Source: Globodera rostochiensis (taxonomy: Eukaryota > Nematoda > Chromadorea > Rhabditida > Heteroderidae). Taken from it: DNA of 64,000 bases. The DNA is taken from the NCBI GenBank assembly GCA_018350325.1, contig JAEVLN010000063.1, forward strand, positions 47,564 through 111,563. Direction: 5' to 3'. Below the pieces are notes generated by a model, which did no database searches, was not told the origin of the DNA, and saw only the letters and a list, made by a program, of their open reading frames with translations. How positions within the stretch are numbered: the stretch's first letter is position 1; every line of letters starts with the position of its first letter. Both the position numbers and the translations under genes were made by a program. Positions 27,806-38,725 of this stretch are shown here, piece by piece.

Positions 27806-28445
27806 CGGAACGGGTCGTTTCGGCGCTCACGTTTCGGCGCCCACGTTTCGGCGCCCACGTTTCGGCGCCAGGGTCGTTTCGGCGCCAGCATGGAACATTT
27901 TTATTCAGTATTTTTTTTAAACAAAAAAATGAATGCATAAAAAATTTTAAATACAACAATCGGAAATTTGCAAAAAGTTTAGGCGTTCATTTGGTAATTG
28001 CTAGTAATGCCACGAAAATTCCAAAATGACGTGAAGTTGAGTTGGGCTGGTGATCATCGTTTTCACATCGTACTATTTTTTACATCAATTACTGATCCAT
28101 TATTTTTTGCCTAGGCCTAAGCCTAAGCTTAGGGTGGCTTAGGCCTAGGCCTAACGAACCCCAAAGCTTAGGGCTTAGGCTTAGGCCTAACCGACATTTT
28201 GAAAAATCCTTGATCTGGATTTTATGTATAATACATCTGCTCCATGTTGTAAAAATTATAGGCTGAGAATATTTATGAAATGGGTATAATTTGCTTAAAA
28301 AAAGAAAATTCAAAGGCCTTACTACATATTTTTCACATTGTTTTATTGGCGCCGAAACGTACCCGGCGCCGAAACGTGGGCGCCGAAACGTACCCGGCGC
28401 CGAAACGTGGGCGCCGAAACGTGAGCGCCGAAACGACCCCCACTC
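27806..28445. mobile_element. DNA transposon with iterated 'cgtttcggcgcc' ends and 8-bp target duplication
   Basis: The 8-mer 'tagtgatt' occurs at 27798-27805 and 28446-28453. Inside, the left end has five copies of a 'cgtttcggcgc' motif (27816-27885) and the right end has six in inverted orientation (28349-28435), so each terminal inverted repeat is a small tandem array. The middle has no open frame of note but contains the telomere-like repeat described separately. The superfamily is uncertain: 8-bp duplications fit hAT or Merlin. Confidence 0.75.
28108..28195. repeat. Telomere-like TTAGGC/GCCTAA cluster
   Basis: Degenerate alternation of 'cctaagcctaagc' and 'gcttaggcttaggcc' in both orientations within the transposon at 27806-28445. 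TTAGGC is the nematode telomere unit. The cluster is partly palindromic and not a clean head-to-tail array. Confidence 0.6.
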
Positions 28446-28561
28446 TAGTGATTAGTCAATCAATTTGCGTATTATTATGTAGACATTTTGAATTCTGGTT
28501 TTATTTAAAGATTGAACTTTTTCAAACATTCTTTTGATTGCTGCTTATTCCGGAATTGTCA

Positions 28562-29748
28562 ATGTCCCGACGGAACGAAACTCTTGACGCAAAGGTCTTT
28601 TCTATGTTACGCTGAAGTCACAAATTTTTTAAGATTTACGTTGGTGGTCTTCCCGAGGATGCGACTTCCGAAGAGGTTTCTACTCTTAATATGTATTAAT
28701 ATGACATTCGTAATTTCTTAAGTTGGATGATGTGTTCCATCGTTTTGGACGTATACGCAAAATTTGGGTTGCTCGTCGGCCTCCCGGGTTTGCTTTTGTT
28801 GAGTTTGAGGATGTGAGGGACGCCGAGGATGCCGTACGAGCACTTGATGGAACGTGAGCACTTTGGGCCAATTTAAAATCTTTTCTTTATAATTTAGGAG
28901 GATTTGCGGAGTTAAGGCCCGCGTTGAGCTTTCTCATGGCGGTGGTAGAGGAGGTGGAGGGCGTGGTTTTCGAGGCGGAGGAGGTCGTCATGACGGTGAG
29001 ACAAAAGCGTAGCGTTTGGGAGAATGGGCGACACTTTCATTTGTCAGAATTGGTCACAACAATCGATAGTAGCGCAACTACTATCGATTGTTGGGACCAA
29101 TTTTGACAAATGAAAGGCTTCATTTTGTAGTTTAACACACTTCAGAAAGATGAGTACTACCTGTCAACTAAAAATAAACTTTGCTTAAGACCGTCATGAC
29201 CGTGATCGCCATGACCGCGACCGTCGTTATCGTTCAAGGTATTTAGCAGAAGGTGCTAATTTGTAAGACCGTTTTGTTTAATAAATTAGGCGAGGATTTG
29301 CGGGCGATTTGTGTATTTGATTTTGTCAAATTTAGCAACTCTGCTACAGCAACCATCCCATCTTGTCCTCCTGTCCTTCCCGTCATCCTTCCTCCATGCC
29401 ACTCTCCTCAATTCTCCCTCAAAAACGTTCTTCCATCCACCCCATCTCTTCTCATCCATCTTTTGGCATCCCTCTTCCTTCGCACAGCAGGACGAACGAA
29501 AAGTTCACCATCCATCCTAACACTTTTATGGTTTCTCCTTAAAATGGATGGAATGCGCCGCGATAGCATAAAAACCAATCTGCGAATTGTCCGAAACTCC
29601 ATTTCTCGAAAAGGATCGTTTTCCTTCTCATTGCATTTCTTTCAACAGATCTCGCTCTCCTCGCCGTTCTCGAAGCCGCTCTCCTCCACTTCGTGAACGC
29701 AGTCGATCCCCGAGCTACAGTCGTCGTTCGCGCTCCCGCTCTCGTTGA
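28562..29748 (+). CDS. rsp-6: SR-type splicing factor (SRSF3/7-like, RSP-6)
   Basis: A nuclear RNA-binding protein that promotes exon definition. Exons are 28562-28594, 28634-28675, 28723-28853, 28898-28995, 29190-29238 and 29649-29748, all in frame, about 150 residues. One RRM fills the N-terminal half: RNP2 IYVGGL, helix [11 protein letters not shown], then [16 protein letters not shown] (RNP1) and [17 protein letters not shown] Gly-rich linker ([16 protein letters not shown]) and an RD/RS tail ([22 protein letters not shown]) follow. There is no zinc knuckle, so it matches SRSF3 and nematode RSP-6 rather than SRSF7. The 29239-29648 intron holds T/C-rich sequence with no gene. The transposon right end lies only about 110 bp before the ATG, inside the likely promoter. 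Confidence 0.93.
29034..29116. other. Long intronic hairpin
   Basis: An 83-nt near-perfect inverted repeat inside rsp-6 intron 4: two 39-nt arms ('ctttcatttgtcagaattgg' and onward, then its complement) around the 5-nt loop 'cgcaa', with about three mismatches. It could be a tiny fold-back element or a structured intronic RNA. Confidence 0.8.
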
Positions 29749-30175
29749 GGTAAAATTTAGCAAAAGCGGAGCAACGGGAAATCCAATTTTTTCAGATTAG
29801 ACAAAGTATTGATGACAATGGCATCAAAGAGGGAAATGATCATGACCGGAATCTTCGTTTTTACTTCAACTTATGTTATTTGTTCTATTTGATTACTTCA
29901 AGTTACGATTTCATGGTTTTTATTGTGGTAAATATTTTTTTCTTATGCGATGTTCGGGTTTCTTTCACCAGCACCGAACTTCTAAGTCAATCCGGCTGCT
30001 AACTGCTGGACCTGTTGTCAGATCGGCACCAATTTTTGTGGGTATCGAAAGTGGCATAATCTGAATTTACTTTTCTCAATCGAACTCCGCAAAATGTTGG
30101 GATTAGTTTTTCACTTTATAATGTCAAAAAGTCAGTTTATAGGGTTTTCAGTAAAAAAAAAGAAGACCAGATTAG
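29749..30175. other. Intergenic, no gene seen
   Basis: AT-rich 3' flank of rsp-6. No open frame with coding character and no clear repeat. Confidence 0.4.
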
Positions 30176-30900
30176 GGCTCTACTTCAGTTTATGCGTCCA
30201 ATCAAAGTTTATGCGTCCAATCAAAGTTTATGCGTCCAATCAAAGTTTATGCGTCCAATCAAAGTTTATGCGTCCAATCAAAATTTTATGCGTCCAATCA
30301 AAGTTTATGCGTCCAATCAAAATTTTATGCGTCCAATCAAAGTTTATGCGTCCAATCACAAATAAAGTATGAATTTTCTTAAAATTTATTTTATAAAGAT
30401 ATTTAAAAAATCTAAGTCTATCTATTATAAAAATAGACAAAAAGTTTTGTTTGCCAAGTTCACTCAAGAAAAAATTAAAGTGGGCAGCATATGGCGGCAT
30501 TAACAATTTGCAAATGCAGTATGATCTTAGATGGGTCAATCACCGTTTATATTGTCGACCCTACTAACCCACAAGTTCATACACAAGGGATTGAGACTAC
30601 TTGGCGGGCTCTTAAGCAGAGTTTAAAACATCTATATGACACTAACCATGACATACTTCCGATTTACGTTTACCAATACATGTATCGTCGGTTTCATGGA
30701 AACAGCAAATTTTTCGACATCTTGAGGATATTCGTTTACATTTTCCTGAGTTCATAACCTTTTGTGCTCAAATAATGATTGGACGCATAAACTTTGATTG
30801 GACGCATAAAATTTTGATTGGACGCATAAACTTTAATTGGACGCATAAACTTTGATTGGACGCATAAACTTTGATTGGACGCATAAACTGAAGTAGAGCC
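30176..30900. mobile_element. Decayed Merlin-type (ISXO2-like) DNA transposon
   Basis: A 725-bp element bounded by 'ggctctacttcag' and its complement and flanked by perfect 8-bp duplications 'cagattag' (30168-30175 and 30901-30908). Next to each end is a tandem array of a 19-bp unit 'tttatgcgtccaatcaaag' (about eight copies left, six inverted copies right). GG termini, 8-bp duplication and the encoded fragment all fit the Merlin/IS1016 superfamily. Most of the transposase is missing, so the element is non-autonomous. Confidence 0.85.
30491..30757 (+). pseudogene. Merlin transposase C-terminal remnant
   Basis: The frame contains VDPTNPQVHTQGIETTWRAL followed by LPIYVYQYMYRRF. The HTQ-IE--W pattern, with the Glu as the last acidic residue of the DDE/N triad, and the YRR-like helix are typical of the ISXO2-like transposase domain of invertebrate Merlin elements. 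The N-terminal two thirds with the first catalytic Asp are absent and no normal start fits, so this is a broken copy. Confidence 0.75.
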
Positions 30901-31045
30901 CAGATTAGTTCCTGCAACATCGATAAACCCCAGAAACTACGTTTTGCACGTACGCCTTGTCGAAACATGAAATTTTGTTATATTTTATATCTCAAAAAAA
31001 CAATATTGGAAATGAATTCATCGATCGGTCTGCAAATTTTTCCTC

Positions 31046-33425
31046 TCAGTTGGTGTTCGCTTCCTCCTGGTGTTGTAGGGTCATTTCTTTGGTCGAATCA
31101 GTGACCACTCCGACTGGCGATGCGCCATTCTCCTCCGTGCCCAAATTCGCCGTCCTCTTCGAAATGCTGGTCGGCAACATTAGCCGACTTGCCCTTCCGA
31201 TCCTTTGGCCCCCTCCGGTGAAAAAGGCCGCCCGGGGCATTAAACTCGTGGCGGCCTTTGTCTGTTGATGCTTTCGTTGGTTTTGTTCAGTCTTCACAGT
31301 TGGCGGCACAGTCTTTGAAGTGGAAGCACTGCCGAGGCCTCCGTCCGCTGCCGAATGCTGGTCGGACGCCGTTTCCATCCTCGCCCTTTTAGGCAGTGGT
31401 GGATTGCTTAGAAAAACGGCAATTTTTCGGCCCCTAATCTCCGCTCCGTCCGATCCCATCAATGCCGCGGAGGCGCTCCCTTTGTCGGCGAATTCGATGT
31501 AAGCACAGCCCTTGGAGCGCCCGTTCCATTTCGTTACAATCCGAGCGTCAACCACTTCGCCAAACTTCTCGAAAAATCTCTTTAATAAATCAGCATTATT
31601 AATTTCTAGGTTTTCACAAGCTTCTTCCTCACTTTGAGTTCCTCGCCCGTACACGCCCAGTCGAGCTTCTTCACGAACAATTTGTTTTTCTCCAATCCCG
31701 TGTTATAGGGGAAAGCATTTTCCGGCGAATTGGACAGTCTCTTCCGCTTTTCACCCGTCACTTGCTCCCTTTTGTTCGATTCGAAAACCATTGCTTCTTC
31801 AACGCTTTCCTTTTCCCCCGAAGGCTCTTCGTCGTCGTCCTTAGCGTTGCGACCACCACTGGATGGAAGAATCCCGGGCAAAACCGGGCCCATTGGAACA
31901 GTCGATGTCTGAACCACACAAAAGATCACCCAACCAATTGAATAACTTACTCCAAATGTCGCCGATGCGTTTTTGTTGGCTCGCTGTTTGTCCCCGTCCG
32001 TCTCCATTCGTCGATCAGTCTCTTCCCCGCACTCACCCGACTCTTGCCCCAGGTCAGCTTGTTCGTGTGCCTTTGCTGTCTCTGTCCTGCGCTGTTCGTT
32101 CGGTCCGTACGTTTTTTTCTCATTCTTTTTTGTTGCCTCCTTTCCTTTCTCTTTGTTCTTCTTCACCGGTATTTGCCCGTCCGATGCCTTTGCCCACCCC
32201 CGTTTCTGCTGTTTGTACTGTTGCTGCTTCATCCGCACGTTATTCTCCGTAACTTTGGCGTTTACACGAGCCAAGGCCAAGTCCAACTGTTCCCTGGTCC
32301 CCTCCTCCCGTTCGAATTGCACAAATCGGCCGAAAATCTCTTCCTGGCGGTAAGTGACCGCGTCGAGCGCCTTAAAGAACAGACGACGTGCGTATTCTGA
32401 AAGAAAAAATTTATTATTTTTATGATTCTTCAATCTTTCATTAGTCGCATTAAAATGACCCACGAGTGTCCCCGTAGGCGCGTTCGAGAGATATCGCCTC
32501 AAGCCAGGGAAACGCCGACTGTTCTGCCTCGAGCAGTTTGTTCCAAATTTCGCGTGCCTTTAAAGAGAGAGAATGGCAATTTTAATAAAAATGGGGGAAA
32601 CCTGGTCAACTTTCTTCAATTTAGTGTAAAAGAAATAGGCAGAATTTTTGTCAAATTGAATGCTGGCATCGGAATAGCCTTCGAAACACTCCTCGAGGAA
32701 ATTAGAACCTTCGTAGAAAAGTGCCTCCACCTTCGAGTAGTCAAAACCGCCTTCAACAATTATTGGGTTGACAAATTCATTTCGACCCCGTTAACGAGTG
32801 AATTGTTTTGTTTTCTCATTATTACAAACGTTTTCGTGCATTTTGAAGGTTTTAATCTTTTAGTATTGCATATAAAAAAATCAGAATTTTTGAGCCGTTT
32901 TAAAGAAACTTATGCGTATCCAAATCAAAACGGTAACTTTTTTAAGAAACGACCTAGTTAAAAAGGAAAAAATACATCCCTAAAAATCGACTCCCCCCCC
33001 CCCCACGATACGCCCCTGGACCGCAATTCCACCTGATTGCCTTATAATCCACCTTTAATCATGAAAAATTTCAAGCTTCAGGAATGAAGGCCAGAATCCC
33101 AATTTTTGTCATCTGCTTTAACTTTTCTGAATGACAAAGCTTTTACCAGATGAGATTTTAAAATTAAAGTTTGGGGGTGAGAATTTGTAATTTGGCATAA
33201 ACCCAAAGCGCTGATTGTGAACCTACTCTGTTCTCGTTCGGAAAAACGTCGAGTCAAGTAAATGAATGTTGTATACAGCGAGACCATCTGATCTTCAGTT
33301 TCGATCGCCTCTTTCGCCTTCTCCCAAATGGAAGTCAGCTCTTCGTACGAATACTTGCCGCTCTTCTCAGCATCCAACAGCGCTTTCTGCAACTGTTCAA
33401 CTGCTAAAGCCTTTTTCTGATCCAT
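31046..33425 (-). CDS. sart-3: Compact SART3/Prp24-like U4/U6 snRNP recycling factor
   Basis: SART3 helps re-anneal U4 and U6 snRNA after splicing. Order of parts: MDQKKALAVEQL (ATG 33425) with a HAT-like helix region (SYEELTSIWEKAKEAIE); an exon at about 32770-32602 with SAYFFYTKLKKVDQ; ARIWNK-like and WLEAISLERAYGDT (human WLEYINLERSYGDT); a coiled, Lys-rich linker; LEKNKLFVKKLDWACTGEEL; and an RRM with FGEVVDARIV and KGCAYIEF. A C-terminal tail with LMPRAAFFTGGG and ASRLMLPTS ends at 31046. Only one RRM is evident where human SART3 has two, and most N-terminal HAT repeats are missing. The ATG directly follows an acceptor-like 'gtggtacag' 101 bp from the PRP18 stop, as for a downstream operon gene. 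Exact intron borders were not all settled. Confidence 0.8.
32780..33035. mobile_element. Fragment of the fold-back element family found in the WAVE intron
   Basis: Shares 'catttcgaccccgttaacga' and 'aaacgttttcgtgcattttg' (inverted) with 55020-55090, and ends with 'ggaccgcaattccacctgattgcc'-type sequence like the element at 54818-55303. It sits in a SART3 intron and also holds a 14-nt C run. Confidence 0.6.
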
Positions 33426-33525
33426 CTGTACCACAGAATAAAATTATGAAGCAATCAATTTCAAAATATTGAAGTATAAAATGGAATAAAAACAATAAAA
33501 TACATAAAGACTAAACAAGTTTACG

Positions 33526-35148
33526 TCATTGATCACTTTTATTCTTCACAAATTCCATGCATTTGCTCGGGTCGGTAGGAAAGAATTCCTGGCATTTTGA
33601 CATTATCCTTAAGTTTTAACTTTGTACGAATGAGAGATTGTTTCAACTGCTACCTCTTAAGACCGTGGATGTATCTGAAATTATGAATAAACGATTTATT
33701 TGAATTCAAAATAATTTCGGTACTTTCTCTGCGTCTCATCATTCATCACATGTGCCACGTTGGACACGTACGCCTTTGATGAGCCGGGACGCTGGTGAAT
33801 GCCCGACCGAGTCACGCCGACGGGCCACGGTGCATTACCAATTGACCTAACAATTAAAAATAAAGTTAAATTTATTAATTGTTCACTGACATTTCCATGT
33901 AAGCTGTGCTTGCGACAAGGTAATTGCGCTCCACAACACAAAGTCTTAAAAGGTGAATTATACCAGCTGCTGATTGACCAAAATTGAATTATTAAGGAAA
34001 AAATAGAAAAATGTGCAACAACTTTGTCATTTTCTCGCACTTATTTAAAAGAAAACTCAAGAAAGTTGTAATCGTCACTCTCTCCTCCGTTTGTGCCATC
34101 AAAATGCATAATCGTGGGCATGAGATGGGACTCAGTGTTGAAGGAAAATTGACTTAGTTTTTTTATAAAATCATTGTCTATTATAGACATGACGAAAGTC
34201 CCCCACTTGGCAATGTTGGTCAGGTACAGACGAATGTCGTTGTTCACGGTGTACTTCTCCAACGACTTCATGAGCGGAGAGAGGTGTTCCACAGTCTGTT
34301 TGTGCATCCCTGCCTGCAATCTGCCCTCCGCACTCCGTTTGGCGCCCTCTTCGCGTGCGTTCAGCTGTTTTCCCCAACGCTTCAAAATGTAGGAAAGAAA
34401 AGCTCTTATGAGGTCGCAGTCGGCCTGGTCATTTCCACTGCCAAGCATTGGTGCCCTCGTCTGACAATGAGTGGGAATTTACGAATTTAATCAACGGTCA
34501 GCGGCAAGGGGTAGCCTCAATATTCATCCGTATTCTCATGAAACGGGTTGAAAGTGCAAAATGCGTAGGTTCCGGGGCTGTGTGAAAGTCTAACCACAAT
34601 CTGGTCCAAACTGGCGTCGTCCTCGTTCTCCTGGATTTGAACATCGTGTCTGCCCATCTCGTCCTTTCCACGAGCCCCTCTGATGACTTGCTCCATCAAC
34701 TCCTCGTTTTCCACTTGACTGAGTGCCGCCTGAAAGTCGTTCTTCCATCCATCGTTCTGTTCCGTCTTTTCGATCTCCAAACGCCTCAATCTCTTCAAAG
34801 CTATCGCGTCGGATTCGCCAAAAAGCCGAATCGGTTGTCCTCGAGCTCTCAGTCGACGAACAACTTCCTGTCGCGACAGCGAATCCGAACCTTTCGATGA
34901 CAGTTTTGCATCCAAAATATCCTCGGTATTCAGCCCCTTAATGCTGGTCTGTTGCCCCTTTTCCAGTTGTTTCTGCCTTTCCAAGTAAGCGTCCCGCTCC
35001 TTCTTGAACAAATCCGCATGTCTGATCATTTTTGCACCACTCTGGATAATATACTAAAATTCTATAAAGGATATGCGAATTACCCCGTGTTCGATTGCAA
35101 TGTCCTCAATCTGCTTTCTTTTCTGAGCAATGATTTGCAGCAAGTCCA
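33526..35148 (-). CDS. prp-18: Pre-mRNA splicing factor PRP18
   Basis: A U5-associated factor for the second step of splicing. Starts MDLLQIIAQKRKQIE (ATG 35148, just behind 'tttattttag', a probable trans-splice site). Conserved parts: LSRQEVVRRLRARGQPIRLFGE (the PRP4/PRP18 motif, human [22 protein letters not shown]), the Prp18 helical domain with LNAREEGAKRSAEG and MHKQTVEHLSPL, the conserved loop SIGNAPWPVGVTRSGIHQRP, HVMNDETQRKYIHG, and a C-terminus CQEFFPTDPSKCMEF. Length and order match the family. It lies 213 bp downstream of UBA2 and 101 bp upstream of SART3 on the same strand. Confidence 0.95.
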
Positions 35149-35360
35149 TTACTTCTAAAATAAATCAGCCAAATAGCCCAACACGTGAGATGATAAATTG
35201 GATTAAATAGAGAAAGATAAATATTGCGCCGCTATAAATGAGCTTATGCAAAGCCGTCTTCTAGCGACCAAACGTATTTGATGATTCGTAGACAAAAAAA
35301 AACGCAAGAATAAATAAAAAAGTCAAAAACATGTCAACAAAATAATATAAAGTAAACAAC

Positions 35361-37662
35361 TCAAGATTCTGGGAGAATTTTGGCCTTTTTGTTGATCGGC
35401 ACCATCTCCTCACTCGCCGTTTCACTCTCTTTCTTGTGTCCGTCACCCATTTTGAAGTAATCGCCAGTTAAACTGTCATCGTTAAAGAGAATAAGCTTGA
35501 AGTTGAGTTGCTGTGCATAATCATCGCATTCCAATTGAGTGCCGTTCAGCACCCCCAACGAGGCAAGCGAACGGTCCAAAATAGCGTCGGTTTCCCCCTC
35601 TTCGCTAGAGAGCAGAACCCGGTGATTCTGGCACAGATCCATCACATCCGGCTTCAGCATGTTCAAAGCACTGATCAGCACGTTTTGACGGAACATCCTG
35701 AGCAACATTTCCTTCAAATTGACATACACAATCACCTGAAACAAAAGGAAAAGATTTTCAAAATTGATCGAAGAACAAATCAGTTTTTCTGCTCTTTTAA
35801 CAAATCGAACTGCCTTAAAAGAAAAATAGCCCAAAACCGGTTCAAGCCAATGCATTTCTATTTGACAATAACCGTACCTCTCCCTTGTCAGAACAGACAT
35901 AGCATTTCGGATACGGAGGACAGGGTTCCTGGTCCACCAGAATTTTTCCCCGTGGGTTCGGCTGTCGGTTGATGAATATCTGAACAAATTATCGTCTTGC
36001 AAAAAACTTGCAGTTAAAAGATAACCGTTCGGCATTTACTCAGCTGAGCTGAGACAACTTTTAATGCTTCCACAACGATCATACCAGCCACACAAGCGTT
36101 GGTAGTGGCAATTGCCGGAATAATGTTGCCAGCCATGGCTAAAGTACAAAAGGAAAACCTTCGTAAAGGAAGAACGCTTATTCAAAAAACCTTTCAGGTC
36201 GAACAATGACCGAGTTCCAATGAGAAAAATGTGGGCGCGTAAATTGGCGCATGCAGCAACAAATTGCATCGCCGACTCGTCATCCTTATCCCAGGAAAGC
36301 AATCGCTTTTCCTTAACGGCCTCTCGATAACTCTCCGCCAATGCCAAAAGAGAGTCCTCAAACAGCTCGGCCCACTTCGATATGCTCCAATATTCGTTTG
36401 TGTCATCGTTGGGTCGACTGCCGCCAAGGCCTTTTATTATTGCAAATTAGGCACTTTTTTATTGATTGATTGTTCTGTGATAAGTTTAAATCGAAACCTT
36501 CGCCAATAATATCGACAAAGTGAATCGGTGTCGGTTTCTTCCGCTCCTTCCAAAGGTCAGCCATGGAAAGCAAATAATTGATGTCATCATAAAACAACTA
36601 AAGCTTAATGATTTTGCAAGTGCTAATTAACAGAACAAACCTTCTCAAAGATTTGCTTCGGCTCGTAATTTGTCATCTCCGCAAATTGCCGAGTGCTCAT
36701 TTTTATATTTGAACCATTTTTTTCAAAATCATCACTTTCAGCCGAAGCAACACTTCCATTTTTTGTTCCTTCAACATCCATTGTTTGCGAGTTTCGATGT
36801 TCACCAAATCCATCGGAAGTTACCGCCTCGGGGGAAACGTCGTCGTCAGGATCGCTTTCACCAAAAAGTTGACTAAAACAAATCAGACTTTCAAATTACA
36901 CAGGGCTCCTTAGAGTAAATCAAACTGCACTTGAACAAACTCTTGGCCCAGACAACACAATGAATTATTTCCGTCGGAGTGTTTCGGATGGTACAACTGG
37001 GGTACGTCTTCTGGTTTGCCTTTGGTGTGCAATCGTAGCATTCCGTGCGACCCTTCAGTATGACGCCCACTTGGCCGAGGTAACCGGCGGAACCGCTCTC
37101 CACCAAAGGAACACCGGCAACCAAACAAAGTCTATTCACGTGGCTTCGAGCGGCTAAAAAGATGAATGGACATGCCATGTAATTTTTTGTTAAAAAATCT
37201 TCTAACCTTTGTTGTCCAAAGCACTCATCACGAGAGAAAACTGTCTGAAGAAGTCGACCCCAAAGCGTTCACTCATGATCGAATCATGAAAATAGTTTAT
37301 GTTGACGTCAGAAACAATCTTTTTGACAGCACCACTCGCCACTTCCGCCTTGGACTTTCCGACGTGCTTTTTCCGAAATAGAAACTGTCGATTTAAGTTG
37401 CTGATGTCGATGGAATCCAAGTCGACCTGAAATTGAGAAACTTAGCGCAGCAATTTGAAATAATTGGAGAAATTAACAAAAGCACCAATGTTACTGTTTT
37501 TGTCCCGTCACTTACCACTGTAATGTTTTTGAAGCCGGTAAGTGCCAAATTCTTCAGAAGCTCACAACCAATTCCACCTGCGCCAATAACGAAAACTTTG
37601 CTGTTAGCAATGCGTTGAGTCAGAGTAGGATCTCGATATGTGATCTCCTTCTCGTTGTCCAT
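35361..37662 (-). CDS. uba-2: SUMO-activating enzyme subunit 2 (UBA2/SAE2)
   Basis: The catalytic half of the SUMO E1, nuclear; it adenylates SUMO and takes it onto a Cys before transfer to UBC9. ATG at 37662 ([12 protein letters not shown]), stop at 35361-35363. Seen in order: the nucleotide-binding loop [67 protein letters not shown]; zinc ligands in ECYDCTPK; the active-site region [15 protein letters not shown] with the catalytic Cys; an acidic catalytic-domain insert; [18 protein letters not shown]; the second zinc pair in [10 protein letters not shown]; a ubiquitin-like domain; and a short basic tail ([11 protein letters not shown]). All expected domains are present. See the candidate upstream exon at 38202-38307. 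Confidence 0.95.
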
Positions 37663-38201
37663 AATGTTATTCGAACAATCTGATTTGCATATTTATTGGT
37701 TAGTAGGGCAAGCCTAAAGAATCCGGGGAAAAACGGATACCCGGGCGTATTCAGGGTTAAAAATACGCACCTAACAAATAAAGTACCAAGCAACAAAATT
37801 CATTTTTGTTGGCCTTACTTATCCCGATTTGAACTGGTGACATCGCCAAACTTTTCATATTTCAAGTTTTTTTTTAAATTAGCGGTTTGGTGGTGCTGTG
37901 TAATTTTTGCACGAAGGTAAGCAAGCATTCGGCGAAATTCCGCTCGGCCACAGCGTTTCATTTTTGCATATTATTACCGCTGAACCCTTTCGCCAAGAGT
38001 TTCGACGCGAAAAGAAAATAAATAAAAAATGCACTAAATTCAAAAATATTTTAACCCGCCCCCAAAACACGCTAACAGACAACAACTCACATTAGTTGTC
38101 GACTGAATAATTTAAATACTAAAATTGTAAAATTTAAAACTGAAATAAGAAAATGTCGGTTTTAATTTGAATTTAATTGGCCATAATGAGTGTTTTCTTA
38201 C

Positions 38202-38307
38202 CCGAAATGGCTGCATTCATTCGCTGCCCAGATGATCGGCGCTCCTCCTTCCTCTTTTGGCGTTTTGCCTCCCTTTTCTCAATCCCAATTTTAAAATTCG
38301 TGCTCAT
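38202..38307 (-). other. Candidate upstream exon, possibly alternative 5' exon of UBA2
   Basis: An ATG at 38307 opens 35 codons (MSTNFKIGIEKREAKR onward, very basic) ending at a good donor (gtaag) in phase 1. If spliced to the acceptor 'gcaaatcag' near 37683, it runs in frame through six residues into MDNEKEI of UBA2. It could equally be a separate small exon or chance. Confidence 0.3.
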
Positions 38308-38406
38308 TTTTAATAAAAAATTTTAATTTTTCACTATTTGCTGAAAAAGTGGTATCCAGAGGATGATTTGAATAATGGGATAGATTCCTTGCTATTGGCC
38401 ATTATA

Positions 38407-38600
38407 TTAGTGAGCTCTGTGCAAAAAATTAGGAAAATCGGTGTGTTCAATCAAAAATTCTTGTGTTCGAAGTACGCGATGGTCAAAATAATTATTAAAA
38501 AAGATGAGAGAGAACGCCAAAAGAAGAGAACGGTTAGAGAAAGAGAGGGAAAAGCGAGAGAGTACACTGTCTTCCTTAACGGTAATAAAATGCAAAAATG
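38407..38600. repeat. Dispersed repeat, also at 57026-57190
   Basis: Shares 'ctctgtgcaaaaaattagg', 'aattcttgtgttcgaagt' and 'aataattattaaaaaa' with 57026-57190, in the same orientation. The 3' part ('gcaaaaatgaaacgctgtg') also recurs inverted near 37950-37975. Type unknown. Confidence 0.7.
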
Positions 38601-38725
38601 AAACGCTGTGCTCGGCTAAATGTCCGCTTTTTGCCACTCGGAGAAATGTCTCATTCTAATGCAGTTGCTCCTCCAATGTCACTTTTGGTAATTATTCTGA
38701 GAGTTCTAATTAAGACAAAATCCAT

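Noticed and set aside
30094..30372. Open frame with repeated FMRPIKVYASNQSLCVQ-like units
   Set aside because: It is the 19-bp transposon repeat translated, with no coding evidence.
37935..37965. 'tggccgagcgg' on the minus strand resembling a tRNA A box
   Set aside because: No B box or cloverleaf partner follows within 100 nt, and the surrounding sequence is part of a dispersed repeat.
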